Source of the DNA: Cheiracanthium punctorium
Taxonomy: Eukaryota; Arthropoda; Arachnida; Araneae; Cheiracanthiidae
NCBI GenBank assembly: GCA_038373885.1
Contig: JAWZYV010011611.1
Coordinates: 124,001-188,000 of the forward strand
DNA: 64,000 nt
Direction: 5' to 3'
The notes beneath the pieces were generated by a model that worked only from the letters and a program-made list of their open reading frames with translations, was not told where the DNA came from and ran no database searches. Position numbers and translations under genes: made by a program. Within the stretch, counting starts at the first letter, position 1; each line of letters opens with the position of its first letter. Below are positions 56,208 through 64,000 of the stretch, piece after piece.

Positions 56208-58616
56208 TATAATTAAAGTTCCTCTTCTTTGTTTTTTAAAATACTCGCATTAAGATAGGAATAGTACGATCGGTACCGCATTTGTCTGCTATTCAAGAGA
56301 TTAAATCCTGGTATATTCAAATACCTTCTCGAAGAGATTCCTGACATTCTCGACAGATGGTTGCACCAAAGACTTTTTTTATTGCTATCGCTCCCATCGT
56401 TGAAAAGACGCGACGCCAGAGATTTTTCCTTCAATATCCGTCATTGCTTTCCGGCATAGGCTGATGCATGCCGCTGTTGCTGCCCAGCACTAATCAGAAA
56501 TGCCAGTCGCTGTACTCTGGCTCTTCCAACGTTGGGAGCGAACAGGCTAAAAATGTTTCTTTGCGTCACACACTGGGGCGACCCTAAAGTAATTTTGAAC
56601 ATTAGGCGGAAAATCAAACCATTTAATATTGCATTTTTACTGTTGCTTTGACAAACTAAGAACATATTTCCACTAAACCAACGAATTTTTAACATTATTA
56701 CCCGAAGATAATACCTTGAATTTGAAGAATTAACTAGCTGCTCCGATGGTAGACAATTTAATAAACAGTCAGTAACTTGTGTATTTCTGAGCAAATTTAA
56801 AGCTGTGATGTGCTAATGTTCTTTATGCGCCCCTAATAAATAACAAAAACGTATCTTAGAAAATAAGAAAATTTTGGAGATAATTTTCAAGATATTTTGA
56901 ATGAATTTTTGAATCATAAAAATCGCTAACAAACGCCAACAAAACTATTAAATTCAATATATTGTAGAGAGTTTCACCTTTTATAATCCGGTTTCAGTTC
57001 TTGCCTAAATCCTTTCTAGTCAAACGATATTGACAATTAAAGCCAAGTAAACATTTTTAGACTATTCAGTTTGTTTACTTTTTATTGTAAACCAGTCTCC
57101 AACCTCTACGGAATATAATTAACTACGTTTCCTAAACAGTAAAATTTGCATTAGAATAACAGTACAATTTGCATTAGAATATAGCGATATTGCAACATTC
57201 GAAAGTAGAGATGGCCAATGATTCGATGAGTCGAATCAGTGATTCGAATCTTTGTACAGAGTGGCTCAGTCTTTACACTCACTCTCTACTGATTCGAATC
57301 TCAAGCCCTCAACTGTGGGGAAATACATTCCAAGTGCGAAGGGAAGGAAAACTTATTTTCCCTTTGCCGTTCCCAGAGATTTTCCCTTACTCTTTCAACT
57401 CTTTTCGACTCTTTACGACTCTTTTCGACTCTGAGTCGATAGATGATTTCAAACAGCAAATGAGTGGGTGTGGGTGAGTTGGTCACTGAGTTGGTGCAGC
57501 AACGAATCTTTACTGATTCAGTGTTTCGCTCTGTTTCGGTGATTGTATACGATCGTTGAGAATCGTTAGTTTTTCGAATCTTCTATCGACTCAGAGTCGA
57601 AAGGAGTCGAAAAGAGTTGAAAGGATGTTTCATTTAATTGAAGTTTTTTTTTCGAATCTTTGGTGTTTCATTTCTTGGTTGGTGGTCGGATTTAAAGTTT
57701 CATCTGTCTGTGGGTGTGGAGTGGGTCGAACATCGTTTGCTTTTGGCGGGGGGCATAGGCGTTACTTCCTAAGGGCAAGAGGGGTCAATCCCCCCCCCGA
57801 AAAAAAAATTAAGAAAATTCAAGTATCAGAGCTATTTATAATAACAATATTTTCTACAATCGGAAACATTTTGTCACCCCATCCAAATATTACATGTCAA
57901 TTAACGCCAATGCTCGTGGAAGAGCGGGGGGTGTCTCAAAGTTGTTTAAACCTTTTTCCCTCGGGGGTACTCCCTCCTTCCAACTTGTCTGGCTGGTTTA
58001 ATATTTGTTTAAATTTTTTTTTGAAACATCCCTTTTCTACTTTTAACTTCAATATATGTCCCCCTGCCCCCACCCTCAGAAAAAAAAAAAAAAAAAAAAA
58101 AAAACGGAACGTTTTCATGTGAAGGGAAATAGAATGAAATAAAGTTAGGATTGTGCATGTCACTTTTAATGAAGGATACAGGGGCGGTATAAAGCGCACT
58201 CACAAAAGGACTTTGTAGTAAGCAAAATAACATTTCGCTTTATTGCTGCAGATTTCGTTTAAGATATTTTTTTTACCTTGTTTGTCGTTTAAGGGGAATG
58301 ATTTTATTTTCTTTCTTAATTAAGAGGAATGCAAAATAGGGTCTAAAGCAGTGGCGTAGTTAGTGTTATTGACAGTGGCGTAGCCAGGATTTTATTTCAG
58401 GGTGGGCTGGGTATCAAATTTAAAGATAAAGTTCAATTGTAAGCTAAGTAAAGGGTCCCATTTTTTTGGGGGGGGGGCAGCAGCCCCTCAGTAGGACTGG
58501 GCCAAAAATCGATAAATATCGACATATCGGTTTTATTTCAACATCAAATATCCGATATTCCCATTTTCATTTCATTGAAATCTCGAATTCGATAAAGGTC
58601 AAAAATACAGGCCGGC

Positions 58617-58783
58617 CAGGGGCGTAGCCAGAAATTTTCCATGGGGGGTGGTTATGACTACTGCAACTCATATATATGTATACGTGTGTATGATAATGTA
58701 GTGAAGAATATACATTTTGTATGGCAAAAAATTCCTCATGGGGGGTTATGACCCCCCTAACCCCCCCCTTGGCTACGCCTCTG
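58617..58783. mobile_element. GGGGCGTAGCC-family hAT MITE in composite 2
   Basis: Duplication AGGCCGGC at 58609-58616 and 58784-58791, same as in composite 1. Confidence 0.9.
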
Positions 58784-58887
58784 AGGCCGGCGATAAGAAA
58801 ATCCTGAGATCAATACCAGCTTGTGATGCTTTTGCTACTGCTTTCTCTCCGTTGATGACGATGCCGGATCGCGGAAAAAACAGCTCC

Positions 58888-59690
58888 ATGGTTTATTAGT
58901 CTAATTACCATAATTAATTAACGTATATCTCGGAACCTATCCACCGGAGCGCGTTTTTATTGATTCTCGACCCCCCTAGACTCAACACCCCACCGATACT
59001 TAAAATTTCGAATGCTTTGACACCAAACTTAACCTTTTAATCTTACAGGCCCAGGGGTCATACGAAGCTCCCCTATATTTTCAATTTGGGCATTTTAAAC
59101 ACTAGCCTCCTCCGGCGGCATCTCCAGAGTCTGGAAACCATCCCAGAGCCAATTTCTATATGTTTGCAGTCCTTTTAAACCTCAATCGTGGTTAATTAGT
59201 CTAATTACCATAATTAATTAACGTATATCTCGGAAACTATCCATCGGAGCGCGTTTTTATTGATTCTCGACCCCCCCTTAGCAACCCCTATCGTTGCATA
59301 AAATTTCGAACGCTTTGACACCAAACTTAACCTTTTAATCTTACAGGCCCAGGGGGTCATACGAAGCTCCCCTATATTTTCAATTTGGCCATTTTAAACA
59401 CTAGCCTCCTCCGGCGGCATCTCCAAAGTCTGGAAACCATCCCAGAGCCAATTTCTACATGTTTGCAGTCCTTTTAAGCCTCAATCATGGTTAATTAGTC
59501 TAATTACCATAATTAATTAACGTATATCTCATAAACTATCCATCGGAGCGCGTTTTTATTGATTCTCGACCCCCCCTAGACGTAAACCCCCATCGATACA
59601 TAAAATTTCGAATACTTTGACACCAAACTTAACCTTTTAATCTTACAGGCCCAGGGGGTCATACGAAACTCCCCTGTGCTCACTAGTGTT
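58888..59690. repeat. 300-bp tandem repeat, three units
   Basis: Units start at 58888, 59188 and 59487; each carries CGGAGCGCGTTTTTATTGAT and CAGGCCCAGGGG. Confidence 0.9.
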
Positions 59691-60368
59691 TAAACTGCCC
59701 CCCCCCCATTTCTGGCAGTTTAAACACTAGTTTTACTGGAGCAAGGAGAGAGAGATGCTAACTGCCCGAGAACTCAGCGGAGAAGAAACCCGATGAATGG
59801 GTGAAGGGTGTTTAAATAGTACGGCTTTCGGCGCAGAGAGAGGGAAAATTTCTTTAGTTGTTTTATTGATTCAAGATTCGAATCATCGAAGTAGTGAGTG
59901 AGTCGAGATTCGAATCAGTAAAATGAGTCGAACCGGCCATCTCTATTTGAAAGATAGTCTGACATGCAATGTGCCAGCAATTTTGAAAAAATACTTCAAA
60001 AAATTTGCTGTTTTGAAAAAGTGGTGAATTATATTCCGTAGAGGTTGGTTGTTACGTAGAAATTGGTTTTACTGAAATGTCCAACCTCTCCATACACTCG
60101 CCACAGTGTGCGTCAACGAAAATCTGCGCCGACGCTGCGCCGACTTCAAGTGACGCCCATGGCATGAACCCTATCTGTCATATGTATGTGAATACACTTC
60201 TACAAACAGTAATTTATGTAAGTTTCGGGGTAGGAGGTAACCCCCCCCCCAATGTCCAAATGTGTACGTCCTTGTGTCCACATTTTTTAAGCCCACGTAT
60301 TATTAATCCGGAGAGAACAAATGGGCAACAACTGATGACAGAGCCCTCTCAGATTTCATCCCCGTTGA

Positions 60369-61994
60369 CAAGGCCGTAGCCAGGAAAATTTTTCGGGGGG
60401 GGGGGGGTTTAAAGTTTTATGTTTTAATATGGTACTTTTTTCAGCACACTGAAATTAAAATTAAACAAAGTATGATCTCCAGCTTTGTGTTTTTCATTTT
60501 TATTTAAAACGCGAAAATAATGCATCCAAATTGAAACAGTGCTATGTAAGCAATATCCTATCGGCGTACCGAACCTCTGTGTTAGTGCAGCCTTTAAAGA
60601 ATGACAAGCACTGTGTGACAGAGCAGGGCCGGCTGGACCATATAGGAAAACTAGGCGACTGCCTATGGCGCTGACTCGAGAGGGGCGACACTAGCCAGGC
60701 AGCGGATGTTTTTTTTTTTTTTTTTTTACTCCTGCTGTCCGAAGTGTCACTCTCTTTTTATTCTAAGGAGTAGCGGACTGGTTACGTGAATAATGCAACG
60801 TAGGATCTCCCACCCGGTCCACATGGGTCGAGACTGGAGCCTACATGTCCCAAACTCCAAAAATCACAAACTTATCACTCTGACTTTTTTATTTATAGAG
60901 GTCATAAACACGATACTGTGAAACAGTGGCGCACCCAGGATTTTAGTTTAGGGGGGGGCTGGGCTACTAATACTGCTGAACTCGGTTGTAGTGACCTCAA
61001 TTAAAGTTATAACTCTCTTATAACGTCAAAATATTCTGTGCCAGTCGACTTGCCCGTAGAATACATCCCCACGAGCAATGTAACTCATTTTAGAGTCAAA
61101 TAATTATACGATCTTTTCAGTGATGTTGTAACCAAGTTTAACCGTGTTTCATTCTCTAACTGGAAGTTTTTATTTCAAAACTAACATCTTTTTTTGGTAA
61201 AAAGTATTTTAGAAATAATTTGACAATTTTTAAAAAGAAAACATTTAACTCATTAGTGACAATTTTCAATAATTTTCACTTCTAATTTCCCGCCTTTAGG
61301 GGGGGGGGCTTCAGCCCCCATAGCCCCCTCCGTGGGTGCGCCTATGCTGTGAAACTGTTTCGTGTTTCGATCTCCGATGGAATCGAGAGATGACTCACTA
61401 TTTTCTGTGGAAAGAGAAATTTTTTTAGTTACGATATTTCTTTTTGTCTCTCTCTACTTGTAAGGGGGGGGTGAAAGAAGAAGAGAGAGAACCAATGTGG
61501 AGAAGCATTGAGACGAATGTGAGCTTTTGCTCCGATCATACTGCATTCTAATTATGGGAAATGTAAATACTGTGTAAAATTGTGTAAATAAAGTAGCCGT
61601 ACATAGTGTACTTAGGGCACATTTTTGCTACCACCTTCAAAAATTCCTACTACTATGATACATTAAACACTGTTTATTTAAAGAATTATTTGATGAGAAT
61701 GAGAAATTCTGCTTGCAAGTGCCACGGAAATTGCATTTCCTTTTGGCCATACTCAGAAGACAGGTATGCGTATAATGTACAGAGAAAAGAGTAGCATATT
61801 TAAGTTAAATTTATCACTTTGCGATCCTCGGAGAAACACAAGTAAAAAATTACATGCGGTTTGAATGAACTGAAGTGCAATAATTGTAGTTGGCGATACA
61901 AGGGATAATTTTTTTTTCTACGAACAGTAAGTTATGTGACTGAAAATTTCGGGGGGGGTTTGAACCCCCAAAACCCCCCTTGGCTACGGCCTTG
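60369..61994. mobile_element. 1.6-kb hAT element, absent from copy A
   Basis: CAAGGCCGTAGCCAGG at the left, inverted CTTGGCTACGGCCTTG at the right, exact 8-bp duplication CCCGTTGA (60361-60368, 61995-62002). Copy A reads CATCCCGCTCGAGAACC near 3930-3945, without it. G-runs and C-runs face each other just inside the ends as in the smaller GTAGCC MITEs. No transposase frame. Confidence 0.93.
60924..61346. mobile_element. hAT MITE nested in the 1.6-kb hAT
   Basis: CAGTGGCGCACCCAGG at the left, inverted GTGGGTGCGCCTATG at the right, 8-bp duplication CTGTGAAA (60916-60923, 61347-61354). Confidence 0.88.
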
Positions 61995-62229
61995 CCCGTT
62001 GAGAACCAGTTTGTGGTAGCGTTGCCAACTCTGTCGGAGAAAAGCAGTTGAAATTAAATTTAAAAGTGGCTAGAAATGGCTAAAAATGTTTTCAAGCTGA
62101 GAAAAAAAAAACAAAATTAATCATTGGTGTTTACTTCTAAGTGCTTGTGCGGCTGAAATATGCTTGTCTGAAAGTCATTTTATCTCACATTTGCGATTTG
62201 CGAAATGTTTTTTTTTTTTTTTTTTTTTA

Positions 62230-62332
62230 CAAGTTGGCAAGATCTAGCCACAAAGTGGCTAAATTAGCAGAGCTATCCAGAAAAATGGCCAGATCTAGCC
62301 ACAAATTGGCTAAATTGGCTACACTGGATTGT
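62230..62332. repeat. 52-bp tandem repeat, copy B, about two units
   Basis: GATCTAGCCACAAAGTGGCT and GATCTAGCCACAAATTGGCT; counterpart of 4149-4292, preceded by a T run. Confidence 0.85.
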
Positions 62333-62431
62333 TCCTGGGATCGATACACTACTTGTTTATAGGCACTCTAATGTTACTCTATTTCTGTAATAATAAGGCG
62401 AAAGTACTTTTTAGTTGTTAAAAGGATTTTA

Positions 62432-62832
62432 TTAGGTTGTAACGAAAGTTTCCCGCCACAGCAAATTTTGTCTGTGCAAACAGTTCGCGTTGGTGTGTTG
62501 GCTCGTATTTTATCAAGCGAATATTGTCATCTGAAAGAAAGAGACTTGCTTTAGAATAGTGTAGTGAAATGTTAAAAAAAAGGTACTTAGCGCCCCCTGA
62601 AAACGTAATAAAGGTGCCCTTTTATGCTCTAGATAAAGTTTTTCTCAGTTTTTGAATTCGAAATGGCGCTCTTTCGAAGATGGCGACCCGATGCTGTGCT
62701 TCGCTTACCATGTCGAGCCGCCCATGCCCATTAGTCGTGCTCTGCATCACATAAACATGACGTACAAGTTCAGTCGCTGGCTGAATGAGTTGACGCTAGC
62801 AGATGTGGCGGAAAACTTTCGTTACAATCTGA
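62432..62832. mobile_element. TA-flanked MITE, TTAGGTTGTAACGAAAG family, absent from copy A
   Basis: TTAGGTTGTAACGAAAGTTT and inverted AAACTTTCGTTACAATCTGA, TA at 62430-62431 and 62833-62834. Copy A reads GGATTTTAATTTTTTT without it (near 4392). Confidence 0.93.
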
Positions 62833-62913
62833 TAATTTTTTTATATAAATAAAATTATGTATTGGGTTTCATTTGGCGTGCGGAATTCCAATAAGATGTG
62901 AAAAGATACTTAC

Positions 62914-63050
62914 AATTTGCAGTCTAGTGAGGTACTTTTTCCACCACAAGTATTTTCTGACGGTCTGACCCATGGCAGATAAACCATAGTATGAGTACAG
63001 TATCACATGAATTGGTAAATTTAAACAACCAAAAAATAACATATAGTACC
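62914..63050 (-). CDS. ELOVL-B exon (equivalent of exon 6)
   Basis: The same 137-nt exon as 4479-4615, with acceptor CTCCTAG and donor GTAAGT. The peptide starts [10 protein letters not shown] and ends [11 protein letters not shown], differing from ELOVL-A by one residue. The upstream exons would fall beyond 64000 if the locus spacing is kept. Its high conservation next to diverged intron sequence suggests the exon has been under selection. Confidence 0.92.
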
Positions 63051-63189
63051 CTAGGAGAAAAAATTATAATCACACACTCTTTAACAAACGTGAGTATTGA
63101 AAAGCATTTATATGTACCCTTAACGTTTTCTGCCACTATAAATAATGTTAACTTTTTGAAAGGCCATGTACATTTATTTTTTAAGATTT

Positions 63190-64000
63190 AACTATAAAAC
63201 TCGATGCAAGAAATAGTTTATATCTTGTTATATCGATAGTAGTAGAATCTAACAATTAAGTTTTAGGGTTTATTTCTGATCCAAAGGATCCTACATTAAC
63301 ATTCCAGAGAGCTCTTGAGGGAAAATTCTTGAAAGTGCGCTAGCGTTTAAACGGTACATTCAATTGACCTCAAATTGGGTATATATGTTATAAACCACCA
63401 TCGTAAGACCAGTATTGATTTTGATGTGCATAGGACTTTTAATTTTTCTACAGGGCTACAACAAAGATTTCTTTTGCAATATGGCATATGGCGAGAAATT
63501 CTTGAAAATGCTCAAGCGTTTGCACGCTTAAACCCAAAGAGAAAAAAAAAGATACATTGCGGAGCGATCCGTTTCCATGGAAACCTACCGATATTTCCGC
63601 GAAATTGCTCTTTTTCCTGAGAATTCCCGTCCTCGCTTCCTCTTTTATCGGAGAATTCTCCTCCTCGCTTACGGTTATATCTCGCTCCGCTCTTGTGATC
63701 GAAAAACGCTCCTAAAGGAGAAGCTCCCTTTTGAAAACTGGGCCAAAAATCGCTCCGACTGATCGAATTTCGCTCGTTTGGTTTAAGCGTGTAAATGGTG
63801 CATTCGATTGAGCTTCAATTTGTTATGTATGTTTTAATTAGTTAACGATTAAAATTTATATGAATGCTTGCTAATGATCTTCATCGTAAGTGTTCGGAAA
63901 GTCGAGTGGAGCCACACCAGATTTTTTGTTCTTGTCAAGCCGCTCTTTTGTCAGTGTGAAAAAAATATTCACCAAAACTTTGAATTGCCTTCAAATGTAC
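63190..64000. other. ELOVL-B intron, no exon seen
   Basis: Aligns with copy A only at its edges (up to about 63300 and from about 63930). 63540-63780 is richer in GC with repeated CTCGCT/TCGCTC words. If spacing is kept, the next exon would lie about 10 kb further on. Confidence 0.5.

Larger units (their letters stand above)
57206..59945. mobile_element. hAT-type composite element (copy 2)
   Basis: TAGAGATGGCC...GGCCATCTCTA, 8-bp duplication TTCGAAAG/TTTGAAAG (57198-57205, 59946-59953, one mismatch). Nearly the same content as 7684-10062, with an extra 165 bp at 57820-57985 and three 300-bp units instead of two. The 188-codon frame at 57556-58122 ends in a poly-A-encoded lysine run and has no domain. 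Confidence 0.9.
56569..60109. mobile_element. 3.5-kb insertion in copy B with CACTG(G/T)GGCGA ends
   Basis: Copy A reads TTCTTTGCGTCAGCGAAA at the site (near 3690). In copy B GCGTCA is followed by CACACTGGGGCGA, and CGCCACAGTGTG is followed by GCGTCAACG: inverted ends and a 6-8 bp duplication around GCGTCA. CCTCTACGGAATATAATTAA at 57095 is inverted near 60028, so the ends extend inward. Its middle holds the hAT composite 57206-59945. No transposase recognised. Confidence 0.75.
51210..64000. repeat. segmental duplication, copy B (3' half of ELOVL-B)
   Basis: Collinear with 1-6870 in the same orientation, offset about 51.2 kb, and nearly doubled in length by later insertions: a TTAA MITE at 51310, Penelope material at 52.38-53.5 kb, a 3.5-kb insertion at about 56.57-60.11 kb, a hAT at 60369 and a TA-type MITE at 62432. 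For most of these, copy A shows the uninterrupted site. Confidence 0.9.

Noticed and set aside
56441..56794. 117-codon minus-strand frame
   Set aside because: Crosses the boundary between duplicated intron sequence and an inserted element, so it cannot be an old gene; no domain seen.
57556..58122. 188-codon open frame, the longest in the window
   Set aside because: Lies inside hAT composite 2, ends in a poly-A lysine run, has no domain, and the matching frame in composite 1 is broken.

Overview
This window looks like AT-rich, repeat-laden nuclear DNA from an animal. An arthropod, probably a spider or other chelicerate, is my best guess. The guess rests on small intron-split exons, on the transposon families present (Tigger/pogo, mariner, hAT, TTAA-type, Helitron, Penelope, Jockey-like LINEs, tRNA-SINEs, a Gypsy-type LTR) and on the style of the elongase gene. 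There are no bacterial features. Almost every open frame over 60 codons is a chance frame or a transposon relic. The real coding signal sits in short exons that an ORF scan misses.

Gene content. The minus strand of about the first 27 kb carries one fatty-acid elongase gene (ELOVL family, called ELOVL-A here), which I could rebuild as seven exons: 27131-27179 (tentative), 26613-26797, 24219-24290, 20019-20078, 15244-15352, 4479-4615 and 787-945. Frames, phases and GT-AG sites agree, and the sum is 771 nt (256 aa) with a histidine box, an LRKK motif and a WWKKYLT motif. Its last two exons recur at 62914-63050 and 53864-54022 as a second minus-strand gene, ELOVL-B, whose 5' exons must lie beyond the window. 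The duplicated block (1 to about 6870 versus about 51210 to 64000) includes introns and old transposons, so the locus is a tandem segmental duplication with a period of about 51 kb.

Layout. 1-7480: 3' half of ELOVL-A with an old mariner and MITEs. 7491-14928 (inside intron 5): a Tigger-like element holding a hAT composite and two Helitrons. 15.2-27.2 kb: the remaining ELOVL-A exons, with a SINE, foldback elements, MITEs and a Penelope terminal repeat in the introns. 27.2-35.7 kb: LINE relics, small MITEs and tandem repeats. 36.1-43.8 kb: a second Tigger with its own insertion, then a long inverted-repeat structure containing a TTAA element. 45385-46306: a solo LTR with 4-bp target duplications. 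46664-47646: a large foldback. 48.5-50.4 kb: Helitron-like tandem repeats. 51.2-64.0 kb: the ELOVL-B 3' block, expanded by a TTAA MITE, a Penelope element, a 3.5-kb insertion carrying the second hAT composite, and a 1.6-kb hAT element. For several insertions the other copy of the duplication gives the empty site, so their boundaries are directly visible.

Most notable: (1) the split elongase gene and its tandem partner; (2) four copies of a hammerhead-ribozyme-like core (CUGANGA, helix II, GAAAC, NUH) in the Penelope terminal repeats, with changes that keep helix II paired and vary only the tolerant position 7; (3) a dateable insertion history. I did not find a wholly new multi-gene system.
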